DNA of 64,000 bases from Opisthocomus hoazin (GCF_030867145.1 NC_134414.1:68206814-68270813), one strand, 5' to 3'; positions 41,501-56,635 are shown, counted from the first letter of the stretch. A program made the numbers and translations. Notes: a model not told the origin generated them from the sequence alone.

Positions 41501-43526
41501 TAGTAATGTATTAATGCATTAGAAAGAGGGCTAAACAACAAGAAAGCAAGTGTACAGAAAGAGAAAAGTGTACAGAAAGTCCAAACCCAGAAATTAAGGT
41601 TCAGCTGAACTGAAGACTTGCAGAATAGAGAGTGAAGTTCAGTGCTGAAGCACTGAATGAAAAGTAACTTTGTGAAGAAAATTTGAACTACCTGTGTACC
41701 ATGATGGATTTTATATTTAGTATGTGAGTCCTGGAAAATGATATGGGTCTTGCTATTCAGTGAGCTCTGTCCAGTTACAGCCAGAAAAGGTAACATGTGG
41801 ATGCAGAAATGCTGGGAAATGAGGTAGAAACAATCTCCTGCATAGCCAATGCCAGACACTCACCTGGAATACTCTGTGCAGAAACAGATAATCCTACCTT
41901 GGAAAGGAGGAAAAAATAAGAGAAAAGCAGACAGAATTTCTGTCACTGAGACCTCTGAAGGACTGAGCCTCAGAAAGGAGATGGTGGCACGGAAAGATCT
42001 ATAAAATGATGAGTGTTGCAGAGAAAAGGGACAATTTCCTGATCTCCTTGTTTTATGTCCCAGAACCAGGGGGCAAAGAAATAATAAAACTGATAAGTCT
42101 CAGTTTTGAAATAATAGAGGGAAATATTTTTCCATATAATGCTTAGACTTGGCAGTTATACAATAACATTTTCTTGAGAACAAGAAACTAAGATTCAGAA
42201 AATGATCTTTCTAAGGTAAGGCCATATGTTCCCTTGTATAGTTAATAGAGAAAAAATATTCTCTGAGACCTTCAGGGTGCAGAACTGTGCCCACTTTAGA
42301 TACTTTGTGTAGGTGTACTGGCTCTCAGGAATCTGTAGGTATTTCTCACTTTTGCATATACTAAGACATTTATACTTATCTTAAGAAAGCTACTGCGCTA
42401 GATACTTAAAATGCAGATTTACACAAGGTGATTTGGATACTTAATAATGCTAACAGAAAGAGTACTAGTATAAGTATAAACAAAGTCTTTAATAACATTT
42501 CTCAATTTCAGATGTAATGATTAGGAAACATCTGTGCTGTTGCTTATTCTGAAATTTCTGGCTTCGTCCTATGCAAGGTCTATTGCTAACTACTGCGGAA
42601 ACAGGATTGTGGGTGGCATGGCTTCTTGATAAAGTCCTGCAAGTGACAGTAGTCAAGTGGACAGTTGCCTTCTAGGGAATTACTGGCTATTTTAGTGGGC
42701 AACAACGGTGAATAAATCATGTGCCAGTTTCATTGATGTGTGACCGAAGCACACAACAGGTTCAGAAGGCTTCATGAGCTTCTGCTCCTTGTTGATCAAG
42801 CATTGGATACTCATATTTGTCTTCAAAGTCAATGGGAACCCTTCAAAAGCAGCCAATGGAAATGCACGGTCCGATCTGCCCACACTGTTTAATAAAATGA
42901 TAAAACATAAATAGATATGTTTTTACTATACTAAAAGGAGAACTTTACTGTTTAGTAAAAAAAAAGATCTGAAGGATAAATTACAAAAGAAAGCAGATTA
43001 TCTATTCTATAATGCAAGTCCTTCGTTTAGACCCAGGTTCTCTAACTACCCTGGTGCTTACATTTTGTTTCCATGATGACTGCAAGTCAACATAAAAACA
43101 GGCTGTTAAAATAGGTGAACCTCCCCACATCTTTATAGTAGATGCATACTCCTGCTACGACTTTTGTACTAGCAATAATACTAGTACAGCCTATATGTTA
43201 AGACAGACCAGGTCATCTTTACCGCCTTAATTCTCAGCTGAATCAGACCTGTGATCCAGCCCAGTGAACTGCAAGCATGGGAGAAGAGACTAATTGGGCA
43301 TGAGGAGTAAGGAAGCCTTATGTCTTTTTGTGCTTTCCTGTTCATGTATAGACTCCAGGTGACCATGGAGTCCAGACCTGCACCTTTAGATAGCTTGTGA
43401 CCAGCTGAAGCACCAGAAGTACAGACCGTGTTTCCTGTGTGTCATTCTCCCAGCAACGACTGAAGAACAAAAGAGTGCAGAAAAACATAGAACAAGTAAT
43501 CAGAATGGTTTAATAGCAACAAACAG

Positions 43527-43543
43527 TTTTTTTTTTTTTTTTT
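43527..43543. repeat. Homopolymer run of 17 T
   Basis: Uninterrupted T run followed by AAAC. No LINE-like sequence adjoins it on either side, so it is not evidently the tail of an inserted copy. Confidence 0.85.
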
Positions 43544-46500
43544 AAACAAGAGGCATTAAGTTCTCTTTAGTTAAAATTAGGGCGCAGGCTATTTTTGATC
43601 GTCAAATCTCTATTTTGAAATTTAGATGCTTAAAAACTTTTGAGCATATAGCTATTTTTAAGTTTTCACTGTCATTTTGTGATGATTTTTGTTCCTTAAT
43701 CAAACCCTGTTATGTCTGGAAGTTCTGCTGGGACTCTTTGTCAAATGCCTCTTTCTGAAATGCACTCATAATAATTGCAGATCTTTCTTTGCTAGCTTGT
43801 GACCTAGTTAATTACCTTTTTGTGAAGCTGTATTTCTTCTCATATTGACAGGTTTTACTCCTTTTTTTTTAAGAAAGATGCTGTCTTTATGAATTTCAAA
43901 GATATCTTGGAAAGTCAGCACCGGCAGCATAGTCTGTCAACCTGTGTTGCATACAATGGTAATTTGTGGCATACAGAATGGGAGAAGAGCACAAAACCAA
44001 ATCAATTTTTTCTTTGATCAGCTGCTCTTCTTCATGCTGGGAATCTCACCCTTACTACTAATGATCTTTACGATGGCAAGTGTATGCATCTCCTTAAAAA
44101 GTTGTCCTCTTTAGCAGAATGAGAAAATAATACATTAAGCTCCTGTGCTCCTTCGCTTTTAAAGTTCTAAATTCCTTCAAAGTTGGTTAATCTCAGAAAC
44201 CAGCCTCAGACATCTCTTTTTTGGGTAATTACAGTTCCACTGATTGACATACAGAATCCTTCATGTAGGCTATGTACTAGCTGTGTGACATGATAATTCC
44301 TAACGATCCACTCTCATGAATGCTAACAAGCTGCTTGGAAACTCAGCAGATCTTCCCTGTCTACTTTTTTGCTTCTTAATGACTTATTTATACTAAATTA
44401 GTTCCCAACCATGCTGTGTTAGCTGAATTTTATTTTATTTCTTTTACTTCATATTTTGCTTTCTGTTGCTTTGTTCACTGGGACTAAATGTACTCTCATT
44501 TATTTTCTGTTTTGTTTGCAACGTTGTCTAGGGGCTACAATTCCTGTTCAGAATCAGGGCCCAGTGACGCTACTTAGGAATTAACCGTAACGGGCAAGGT
44601 CCAACATTGAAGCAGACTGCTGACAAGTCTAGAGATGAAGTTTTGAAAATAAAATCTGTTTTCAGTCTTCTAGACTTCACGGGTGTTAACACACCGCAAA
44701 TGTCACTGAGTGCAATTGAGTTGACGATTCCTGTTTTGTTAGAGAGAAAGCAGCCTTTACATAGGTAAAATGATGCAGGAAAACTGGTCACAGAGGCAGC
44801 CCCACAGACACTGAATTCCCACAAGTTTGTAGAAGTAGATGACTGAATAAAGAAATACAACTGAGAGAGAGATCAAAATAGAAACTTAATCCTTACTAAA
44901 CATCAAAGATGTCATCCAGGCATTTAACCCAAGACATGAGGCTAAGCTTCAACAGTTCTGTTGTTCACAAATATTCCTGTTTTGTTGCTATTGCTGTGCT
45001 CTCAACATTATGATAAAACACTCCACTTGTGATGCTAAATAAAATATACTTTCAATATATTTGTTTCCAGGACTGTTACTCTTCAAATAAACAAGTGGTT
45101 CCATCATATGCAGCCATATTATGCCATGATTTGGGGTATTACACTGTGTTGTAATCAGAGTTGATTGTGAACAGAGTTATGCAACTCAGTCTCATTTTTG
45201 AGAATCATGATAATGTGTTCTGAGAAGATTTCTGAGTAAAGCATTCTCTTGGAGGTTACCAGAACAGGAACTACATTCTTCCCTGCCACTCCTGTGTTAG
45301 CTGGATTAAAGGCATTTATGCACTCTTTTCTCATGCCTTTCATAGAGCAATTCTGTCCGGTGTTGTATCTCCCTGCTCTTTTGACCACCAATAACAGGAA
45401 CAATATTTAAGGAAATAGCTTCTGCATTAACTAACCTTCATGAAAATCCTCTTTGTGGGAAATTTTGGTTTGGAATATCAAAGGATGATACCGGGCCAGA
45501 GGATCCACGTGTTTTTGTGGGAGAGGAAAATCTCAGAACGTGAGCAGAATGGAGGGAAAGAGTCATGGTTCAAACCAGCTTGAAGAGCTGGGCATGTGGA
45601 GACACTCCAAGTCTGCAACAGAGAGGTGGGCTGTACGACCTGGTGGGGGGATCAGTCAAAGTTGAAGACTCCATATGTCATTCCATATGACTTTCTGTCT
45701 AGTGTGAATACTGAAAGACTGTACCTTCGCCACTCAGTGCGGTGTGAAATACGAGATGAAAAGTTCTGAAGCCTACCACCAGTATAATAGCTCAGCTGTC
45801 TAGGTGTACTTTAAGGCTCCCAGGATACACTTCAGAAAGGAAACTTGTTAACCTCACTGTTCTGACCACTGTTTTCTATGACAGTAAAACTGTCTCTGGT
45901 GCAATAGCTCTGGTGTATGAGCTGAATAAGTAGGATTTGCTAATCCTGTAGGGGTTGGTTTGTGAAGGATCTTTCATGAACTGAATCCAAACACGTAGCT
46001 GTCAAGACCAGGAGTTGATTTTTAAAGGTGGTTTCTTTTTAAAGGTATGTTCTGTTAACAGTATAAGACAGAGGGATATAAGAGAGAAAGAGAAAGAAAG
46101 GACTGAGGAGACTTAAGAAATATAGCAGCATAAGTGAAGACCTCTCTGTCTTTCCCTGCAGTTATATTCAATTCCTTGCAGGCATAACTTCCTTCAAAAT
46201 ACAGAGATACAATTTCCTACCTCCATTCTAGTCAGTTTGATGTCACGTCTCTTCTATTGTCTAAAACACTTCTTCTAGATATAAAGAACAACAAAACAGA
46301 CTTGCTTCTTTTTGGTATGATAATACAAAACTTTAGTTATTTAAGTCTCTACACAATTTATTACTGTCTAATTTTGAGTCCGTTTTGTCAAATATTAGTA
46401 TTTTTTCATTAATCTCTTTTGATGCACTTTGTGAAAGGTCGCTGTCTCGAACACCTATCAGCACCAAATATCCTAGGCTGTGGTTTAGCTGTGGGAAAGG

Positions 46501-47945
46501 GAAGTATAGGTGGAATTTATGCCTTGAGGTTGTAAAAGGAATTCTTAACTCTTACCTCAAGCAAGGCTGTACTTCTATTGCATGGATGAAGATTATATCT
46601 GTTTAAATGTTACTGAAGTATTACTAACTGCGCACTTCAGGGTCGTCTTTTTCTGTGGTTACCCTGTAATCAATGGAGACACATTGACTCCTGCTATGAC
46701 TCTCTGAAAGAGCCTACCTATCTACCCTAGGGATGCAGAGATTTAGAAAAATCATCTTCCCCTATTCTAAACTTCTGCTCTAGGGGATATAAGTAATTCA
46801 CATTCTATTGATAAACTGCTACTAATTCTAAAGACAGGAAATAAACCCAAATAAGTAAAGGAAGTTTATTAACACTGATTTTACTGGGGAGTCTTGCCTT
46901 TCATCCACAGATTATGGAGTGAATGAATCACAGAATGCAATGAGATGTCTGTGTTTGGGAAATGGGGGGTTCTCTCTACAAAAAGAAGCTTACGATAGGG
47001 AAAATTAGCCATTAGGAAATTTGGTTGTTTTTTTGTTTGTTTTTTTTTTCTTTAATATGACTGTGCTGTTAAAGAGCTTGCATTCATGCAAGCAAGTAGA
47101 CTTTGTGTTCTCTGGATTTAGGTCTGGACACAGGGGAGTGGATACATACATATTTTTGTCTGTAAACTTAACCTTCTACTAAATAGCTAAAAAACATGTT
47201 AGAATTTGGCTAGTACCAATATTAGTGGTACACTCTAATTCCAAAAAGTGCTGTAGCCACAAAAACCGGAACAACTTTTCTGGCAGCCAATTCTGCTTTT
47301 GAATTGAACATGACCTGTAAAAAGCCAGGCCAAGGACTTTGCAACAACTGTGCAAAGTAATTTCTTGTCAAAATTTGCTATATAATTTTCCTCATCAGGA
47401 AGTCCTCTTTGTGAGATGTAGAAATAATTCTTCTGTCCATCTTACTCTTGTACAATGAAATGCTGGAGCTAGACCAAAGTGGCAATTGCTTAAAATTAAA
47501 GATTAAGTAATTACTCTGATTTATGCACAAAAAGAATGCTGGGGATAATGTGTTCAGTCTGCATCAGCCAATGACACACACATCACAGCATACAATATCC
47601 TGTCACATTCTAGTGTTGTATATAAATGTCAACCCTGCTATTTATTTTCAATTTAAAATGCATTAATATTATCTCTATCATGCTGACAAATCCTATAATG
47701 AAGACAGCTGATTTTTTTTTTTATTTTTGCTGAAGGACAGGCAAAGACAAGCATGAATTTCAATGCAATGATGAACATGTCTCTTACTACTTTATTGGGA
47801 AATTTGTTCATTTATCCTGTTCTTATTCATGGTCTATAAATAAAGCCATGAGAAATGAAAGATGGGAACTAATCACATAAGAAAAGTTGTTGGGAATTTA
47901 AAAAAAAGCCAAAAAGATTGTTTTTATTTTTATATACCTTGATAG

Positions 47946-47985
47946 TTATGATTAATTGATTTACATTATGATTAATTGCTTTACC
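47946..47985. repeat. 20-bp tandem duplication with TAATTG cores
   Basis: ttatgattaattgatttaca is followed at once by a copy differing at two positions (ttatgattaattgctttacc). Each copy has a gattaattg core resembling homeodomain binding sites. Confidence 0.75.
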
Positions 47986-48463
47986 TGTTTTCAAATTTTT
48001 TGCTAATTTTCAATTGTTCTGCACTTCTTGAAGGTTCTACGGACATTATTATTTAATCTCTTGGTTTATGAACCACAGAACAAATCAATGACTTGATGGA
48101 TTGATTAATTAACTGATTGATTGGTTCACCTGTGTTTCCTTTGGCTAACAAAAGACAATGCTATCATGGACTGGTATGATTTTGAGTATATGCAAGGTCA
48201 TGTATTAACATTAAGCATTCCAAACGTTTGAAAACCCAGGACTGAGACTGACAAAATCACAAAGCTAGATTAATTGTCATGTACTCTTATAAAATGGTGT
48301 ATTCAGGATTCATCCACAAAATGAAGAATCAAATTGAGGATATGGTTTCAACAATAATTTTTGTGTGCAAAAAGTATAAGGATGTCACTGAATGAAAAAA
48401 GGCTTTTATTGAAGAAAAGATCACTAATGGCTATATGATATGGTAGTGTTGAAGCATGTCCAG

Positions 48464-48795
48464 AGAATCATGGAATAGGATCATTGGATAATCCTGGTGG
48501 GAAAGGGCCTCAGGAGATCTGTAGAGCACCACTCTGCTTAAAGCAGGGCCACCTGTGAGATGAGAGCAGGTCACTCAGGCCTTCATCTTGTAAACCCCCC
48601 TGAGGATGGAATCTGCATGGCTTCCCTGTCCCACTGATGATGGTCCTCATGGGGAAAAATGTATTTTCTGATATTCTTTTGTAATCTCTTTTGTTTTCAG
48701 ATGTGTCTGTTGTCTTCTCACTGTGAAGCACCCAGATTTGTCTTCTCAATGACCTCCCTGTAGATATCGTTGGATTACTATTAGACCCTCTAAAC
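48464..48795 (-). mobile_element. Old, diverged CR1 LINE 3' fragment
   Basis: The plus strand begins agaatcatggaataggatca, then a diverged GGTGGGAAAGGGCCTCAGGAGATC block. It later shows the pattern of a reversed CR1 ORF2 end (catggggaaaaatg, cctccctgtagatatcgttg, tattagaccctc). It is clearly more diverged than the other copies and has no usable frame. Boundaries are approximate. Confidence 0.75.
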
Positions 48796-51700
48796 TTCAG
48801 ACATTATAACTCGATTTTTACTATTTCCTACATATTGTCTAGCAACCACACTCAGAGAAAGTGTTTGAGGCTTGATAAACGTTTAGTCTGATCCATGAGT
48901 TTTCCTCTTAGTTTTTTCAGAAATTTAAAAAAAATAATAGTTTTTCTTCCCTATATACTGATTAAAAAAAGGGCTGGATTCATATAATGTAATTGCTGAA
49001 AAAGACTTTGAGGTGATGGAAAGAAAATCTAAACAAATTCACTAGACTCTTGCATAACCTACTTTTTTAGACTCCTTTTTAATGAAAGAGAAGATTCTTC
49101 TCTAGTCAAAGGATTTGATTAATCTTACACCAGTATAATTTCAGATTTCAAATAAAGCATTACATTTTGTGAATATTGATAGAAATTGTAAGATACAGCA
49201 ACTGTCACAAGATGTGCTAGACTTATACGGCTTCTTCCAAAAGTTGTTCCTCCTCTGTTTCTGTAGAAAAGATGAAGGAAAATTTTCGAGTTGGGAAAGT
49301 TTCTAAAGAGCCGAGAAACTAGCAGCAGCAAAAGACAAACAAGGATAAAGGGTTTCTTACTAACAAACATGAGCTGTATCGTGCTGTTACTTTAAAATGT
49401 AATTCCATCATAGAATTTAATGATAACTGTTTAAAGTTAATAATTTGCAGCACAGTATAGCTCAGTATATGTACTTTATACTTCTGAATTCACAGTTCTC
49501 AAAGGCACTGTCAACACTGGGCAACTCACCACCCACAGGGAGACATGAAGAATATTTGACAAATATGTAAACAGTAGTAGAGAGTAAAAGGTCAACAAAT
49601 GTAAATATGGGAGCCTAATATTAATCCATTAAAATAATACACATACACACAAACAAGGGGCCTATTTCCACTTCATTCACAGTGACCGAATTGCTCCACA
49701 TCCGCTCACAAAAGATTTTCCATAAATAAGCATATATGATATAAGGCAAGATTTTAAAGCAGAATCTTTCTCTGCTGTATTCTAAATAAAGACAAAAGTG
49801 CTGAGGACACACAATGTAATTAATTAAATTAAGCACAAGGTGTTTGAAAGCCAATTTAGAGAAATTCACTAAATCCTTTTGGAGCTTAGATCAATAATGT
49901 ATGTTAAATTAATGCTTAACTGTAAAGCATTCTTGTGGAAAATACATGTTTGTTTTAAATAAAGAATGAGACATACCAGGAAATAAAGAAGGTATTATTG
50001 CTCAACTTTGAGGACCATATTGTATTCTGATGGTTATCCAGTCATAGGATTGCAGCACATATCCAGGTGCTGATCAATATCTTCTTGCTGAACAGGCCTG
50101 AACTTAAATGGGCTGATTCTCATGTTTGTAGAGGAGCTTTCACATTCCTACAAGCAACATGCAGTAACATTATGCAATATATTCAAACAATTTTTCAGAG
50201 TGTGCAAAGGGACATCTGTGTAAATGCATTCAGGAGACTTCTGCTAATTTAAGTTACAAAATTTTTTGCTTTTGTTCCCTGTGCTCTCTCTGTTCTGAAG
50301 AAGGTCATGTTCACTTTTTTTCCTAAAGTGGTCTATACTTAGGCTTATCTCAGCCCTAAAGGATCAGCGAGAAAGCTGAGAGTTAAATCTTCTTTTGTAG
50401 TAGATCTTCAAAGTATAGAACAGGAACTGGTGAAATAAACTGAAAATAATCTGCATCATATATGCCGTCTATACCAAATCCATTTTCACATTGGTTTCTT
50501 AATTTGACTACAATGGATTACCTTCAACTCTCAGTACTACCAGGATTCTTCAAAACACCTGCTTTTTTATGTATATTATTAATTCTCCGCAGAGTTCTTC
50601 TGTTTGCACTGCAACCTTTTTTATTTCTTTCAATTACATTTTCTGTGCAAGTGCATTTTATACCTGGATGTGACCTCTACTCAGTCTGAGTCTTACAGGT
50701 TCTACATTTATTATCTGTGCTTTCAAAAAAACCTGAATAACTCACATAGTTTCAGAGCTGAAAAAAATATAAACACTATAAAAATATCAGAATGTGGAGG
50801 GAAAAGCTGTTCAGGGATATCATTATCCACTCAGGTTCAGCAGCTATTTATTTTCTAAATGTGTCAAATGCAATAAAAGTTAGGACTAGCCATGTCAGCC
50901 CAACCAACAGGAGCCTGGAGGTGTTCCTGGGTGCCTGGCTTCTGGCAAGGGGAAGAAATCAGGGGAAGCAAAGGTTCATGTCTCCCTGATGATTTGAGGA
51001 TTACAGTTTTGCAGGTTTGCCCGGTCCCACCCCAGCCATGAGTGCTATCAGAGGGCTGCAAACCCCACTTCTGTGGTATTTGGTGGCACCACTCCCCTTA
51101 ATCTCCCCTCTGCTCCCCATCAGGGATAAACTGCATGCCGTCAGGCAGCTCAGAGCACTAATCCCCCTTCTTTTGGTAATCCAGCAGTTTTTCCTTCAGT
51201 TGTATATCCTCTGAACCTAGTTTCATCTAGCTTCTGATTTAACTAAAGGATGATGAAGCAGCAACTGCAGGTGGCATGTGGCCCACACACTGCCAGCTGC
51301 AGACCTCTGGCTTTTCCTCTGCAAGTTATAGTGTTTCACAGGTGGAGTGGGCCACCCATATCTGTCAGAAATAGCTCTGTCCTTTTTAAAGCCAGTGTCA
51401 GTATTCCTGTCAGCTTCACTGCGATTTATGCTCTCTGATCTGCATGACTAGAAGTGCTGCTTTCATCACTGCTTCACAAGAAGCCTATTCATAAATCATG
51501 TTTTCCAATGATTAAAGAGGAAACTTGTTGAAATTTTAGGATATTGCAGTGTAACCCAGAACAATTCCTAAATCACTCAGCGTTCATGTGTAAAATAACT
51601 CCACTGTCACACTGCGAAAGTAAGTTTCTTGCCAACTCTTAGCCTCACTCTGTTCCCTAAGTGTCAATCATACCCGCACTGATAGATTGCGTAAAGAAAT

Positions 51701-54700
51701 CTTATAAAATCTGAAGACAAGCCACTTGCTATTTATGCCATAAAGTGCTTCTGCAGCTCTGAGGAACTGAAATGTGACCTGTTTGTTTCACTGCGGTGCA
51801 CAGCAGCACACATGAAAAATCAGCCAAGAGAAACTTAAAAGGAAATATTGAGCTGCTCGCTGTCTTTTTAAGCACTCTAATCTCTTAATAAGAGTTGGCA
51901 GGTGCTAACGGTTTTGCACTGATTTCTTTCTCCTTTTTCAGTTATCTCAGTACTGTGGAGGTAGATTCATTTTCTGGGTTCAATAAGTATTCCTTCACTT
52001 ACCTTGAAATGGAACTGTGGGCCCTTTGATAAACAGATTAAAAGGTTATCTAATTTCACCGTTGCTTCTACAAGTATCTTTGTTTTCTGTGATGAAATGC
52101 TCTTTTATAGCTTTCTAGAGCGGTAAACTCCATGGATCACAATAACAGCCCCTACTCCTTCTACAGCAAAAACAAATCAGGGTGGGAAGGGAAGGCTTTG
52201 CCTTAATTCTTCGTCAAAGACATTTGAAGCAGCGCTAAACAACAGGGCTCTCTTCTGTGCTGCTTGCAACAGGTCCCCAGTAACAATTACAATGCCAAAT
52301 TAACCCCTCATTAATGCCATTAACAGAGATTCACCAGACATAATTTCCTCCTGCTATTAATAACAGCAGTTCATATATTGAAGCATGAAGGATTACAAAG
52401 TCACAGGAAGCTCTGGTGCCTTTACCATGTACTGACACAGCCATGCCTGAGACAAGCACCAGGCAAGCAGAAAGATGCGGTAAAATTCAGGTCTTTAACT
52501 GGCTTAAGGTGGTTTAAACATTGGATACAAAAAGTAAGCAATTCACTTAGAGCACCCCTAAAGTACAATACTTTAGGAAAAATCTAACTCTTGAGATAGG
52601 GATTCACTGAGGGGGACACAGAGGCTGCAGCATGTCATGCCTGACAAAGCACGAGCTCCGTGAAGTGCAGTGAGAAAGGAATGATGCTGTTGCATCTGTC
52701 TCCTTACGTAGCGCTCGGCTCTGGAGCACATGATCGGGGACAGGATTTTGCCGTGGCATGAATTGCCCCTGGGAGATACCACTCAGAGTCACACCGCAGC
52801 CTCTGGGAGGGAACAGGGACATTAGCTCTCTAAGCAACAACCCCCAGTAGACAGCACATGCCATCCACAAATACATTCTGTGCTGCTTTGCTGTTGTCGG
52901 GCTGAGACAGCCACGACTGGTAATGCTTCTGCAGATACCGCTCTGTTTTGTCCTAGTAAATCTCCTTCAGATGCACTGAAAAACTGCTTTGCCAAAGAAC
53001 AGCCTCAGATATTAAGCACATGTAAATATATTGACTTCAGAGGGATTGAAGTTAAGCTGGTACCCGAAGGCCTGTTTAAATTAAGGCTGAAGCACACACT
53101 GTCAATGGGAATAGTGTCTGACACAACTCTCCTCCTGCTTTGTACAAAACAGTCCTATTCCCTGTAGTTTTGCAGATTCATCTTTCTTCTTCATTCATTC
53201 ATTGTCTAAACGGACTGTTAAGCAAAAGAGCAAGCCTGATGACATTGTAAACAATGACAATGTTACAAAAGACGGCCTCTGTTCTGCTAAGTAAAAGATC
53301 GAGACCAAACGACACCAAATGGCTCAGATCCACGCTGCTCCGAGCTAATTTAACCCTTGTGGTAGATTTTAGTATTTGCAGCAGTTAAAAGGCAGAGCTG
53401 AGGAGACAACTAACCACTAAACAGTGAGGATAAATAGGATCCAGAGCTTTCTCTCTTGCTCCTGTTCTACTCTGGCTTTCTCTTGTACGTATCCGATATT
53501 CTTCACATTTCTTATGACCTTAGGAAACATCTGTGACCCTTGTGATTTTCGGGTGTCACATTCTAGGTCTGGGCATGGCTTGGTAGCGTGCGCATAGTCA
53601 GTATGTGAGACATTTTATATAACTTGCTGAAATGCAATTGCACTCTAGATTCAGGTCTAGAGTATAACATGGTAGTCCTTGGCTTCTGCAGTACTCAGTG
53701 AGTTAAAATATGAGACACTCAGGGAATCAACAAAAAATCGAGGATATCTTCATTTAACGTTGCAGAAGCTCAGGACAATACAAAGAGCAGAGCACTCGAA
53801 AGCAGTGAAATCAAGCACTCTAAATATATGCACATATTCAGAAAAGTACTTTATTAAACAGTTATTGAAAAAAATGTTACAGAAGGAAAAGAAAAAAAGT
53901 TGTTACAAATTCAGGGACATTTATGGGACAGTGACTTCTTGAGGTCATTAATGTAATCACAGCCTATTACCATATCAGTAAAGAATTTGCACAAGTACTT
54001 TTTACCTCATCGTTGTTTTGTACAATGTGAAGGAAAAGCCATTCAAGATCATGAACTAAAAAAACAAACAAACACCCAAGTTTGACAAGGACAATGACAG
54101 TAGAACACACAGTTCTTGTAGTGACTTTTATGCTGATATGTTTTTCTAACAATAGAATAGCGATTTCTTGCTACTCTGTAACTTCTGTTATTTTTCTCGT
54201 TTTACAGAAGCATTTATTTTTCATATTAATTTTAATTAAATGATATACAATTACCAGAATCTACAATAGACTTGTGGGTACTTAATAAGCAGGTAAGGTA
54301 GGAAATCTTCCCTCCTCTATACTTGCATATTTATTGACATCCTACCTCACACAGGCTTGAGGCACACAGAAGGGGAAACCGGGACAATTGCCTGTTATCT
54401 TCAAGCCCAAAAGCAGCTCCAAAAATGTTTAGTCATAGAATTTATTGATCTTTTTCCTTCTGAAATAATCTACAATTTTGAGAAAGAAATAATACAGGAA
54501 AAATGGGAATAGTTTTGGAACTAATACTGTCTGTTCTGTAAGTAAGTATTTGAGTGTATTTTTCTATTATGGTCTTTTGGAAAGTATATGTGTAGGGGAA
54601 AATAAAGATAAGAAAAGAAAACCACTCTCTGATATGTTATTCAAATAAATTTTAAATGGAAAATATTCTGATTTCTGGAGTTTTGTGAAAGCTAGAAATT

Positions 54701-55230
54701 TTTGTACTCCTAGCAGAGCAATTTTCTTTTTTCCAAAAATATGTTTTAAGGAAATTCTGTTGAATGCTCTGTGGAGAGGAGGAGAACCGTGTGGAAATTG
54801 CTTTCTAATTATTTCAGCTGTTTCTATGCACTCTGGGACACCGACTGACTTTCATTAACGTGAAAGATCAGAATGTACGGATTTGCTTGTCAGTTGAAGT
54901 AGTAGAACTATAAATCAGCTAAGATGCTGGTATTATCATTTATCTAGGAATCTTAAGAAGAAAAGCATTATTGATGTTCTATGACTTTGGGACATAAGTG
55001 AAACTAGAATTCAGACCAGGGAAGACAGTATAGAACTCAAATGCTAATGTTTCCAAAAGCACTGATGCTTCCAAAAGATGCTATATCAATGGTATGGTCT
55101 AGCACAAGATGACACAGATCCACACTCTAGTTGAATTACGAAGCGTCCAAGTCACAGACCATTTAGCCTGTGCTGGCACTTCTAAGAAGAAGCAAGAAAA
55201 TGACCTGTTCACATATTTCCTCACTTAAAT

Positions 55231-55257
55231 TGTTCGTTTGTTTGTTTGTTTGTTTCC
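55231..55257. repeat. (GTTT)n simple repeat
   Basis: About six units of GTTT (tgttcgtttgtttgtttgtt and on), the first with one variant base. Confidence 0.9.
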
Positions 55258-56635
55258 AGTGTTTTAACACTGACATAATCAGCAGGTTATTTCATGTAAG
55301 CCTAAACAACCAGAAGACTTGAATACTGATTTTGAAATATTTAGAATACATATTTATGTAAGAACTTCATCTGATGTAATAACTTTCATCATGCCATCAC
55401 ACCTTGATATTATTTTTATGTCTTTTCTGAAGTCATAATTGTTTGTTTAAATTTATCTTTGCTCTTCTTGGTGTGTGAGACTTAATTAACTGAAATGAAT
55501 ACTAAAAAGCAATAGTAAACTTCACACTACAGGGTGTATTAAATTAATTTTCTGAACCTGTATATAGGCTACAATGTCAAACTGTCAATTGTCAAGTGCT
55601 CAGAATCAGGTGAGAATCAATTTATTTCATTTTATATGCAATGTGTAAGTGAAAAGAAAGAGAAAGCAGCCATGAAAGGATATTGTACTTGGATGGATTA
55701 TGGAATCCAAGACACACTGAAGCATCCAGTAAAAAAGACCAAAGAAATCCAAGAACTTCACATTTGAGTCTACAAACTAACATGTACAGAGGTACCACTA
55801 AAGGAAAAAGCATCTCTAGAATTTCCAACTCATACAATTATCTTGAAACATTATGCCAATGAAGTGTTGTCCTAAGTAAGTCAAATATAAGGAAAGTCCT
55901 CCAATGAAAATGAAAGCAGAAGAAGATTTGATATGATTTGAAACTTGAAAAATATAGCAACAGAAGCTCTGATCCGTACATAAGATTGTATCACTGAAGA
56001 AAAACAAAGTAAAGAATTCATTCTTTAAAAAAACAGGACACACTGATACGATGCTGTAACAAAACTAAGGAGACAAAAATTAATCAGGAAATCTCAGCAA
56101 ATTGATATTGATCAAAATTGTAGGACTGTGCAAACTAATTTTTTCTTATTTAATAGGGAGAAAAGTAGCTTGGATGAACACCATTAAAAGTTTAATGACT
56201 AATGCTGCCAGACTACATTCTAAACTAAAATTTCTCTGTCAGTGTAAAGACCAATATATAAGCAGGTCATTCTAGACTTCCTGTTACAGCCAGTGAAAAG
56301 AAATATATGTTTGTAAAATATGATTTATTTCCTATTATGTAAGAACTATAAAAGAGGTAAGATGTAGAAGTCCTTGTCCTGGAACCTCTTCTGGATGAGT
56401 TCCTCTAATTCACAGTTGTTGTATCAGCAAATGTGCACATCCAACTAGACGAGTACAAGCTTGAAGTTTGGATGTACAACAGTGGACCTTCAGGTTGGTC
56501 AAACCAGCCACTTCTTTGATCTTTTGCATTTAATGAATAAGATACAGCATCACCTACAGCAGCCAGAGATACATGCAATTAAAAAGATTTTCCATTATGT
56601 TGAAGGCAAAGAACGTGTGTGATTCTGACCTTTTC

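Larger units (their letters stand above)
38590..48463. other. Large NALF1 intron, 9.9 kb without recognised transposons
   Basis: AT-rich sequence. A 17-T run lies at 43527-43543, a GA-rich patch at 46081-46100, and a two-copy 20-bp tandem duplication at 47946-47985. No exon, RNA gene or element family recognised. The frames present are short and lack splice-bounded similarity. Confidence 0.55.

Noticed and set aside
50864..51215. Slightly GC-richer patch as a repeat or exon
   Set aside because: No recognised repeat consensus, no splice signals with an open family-like frame.
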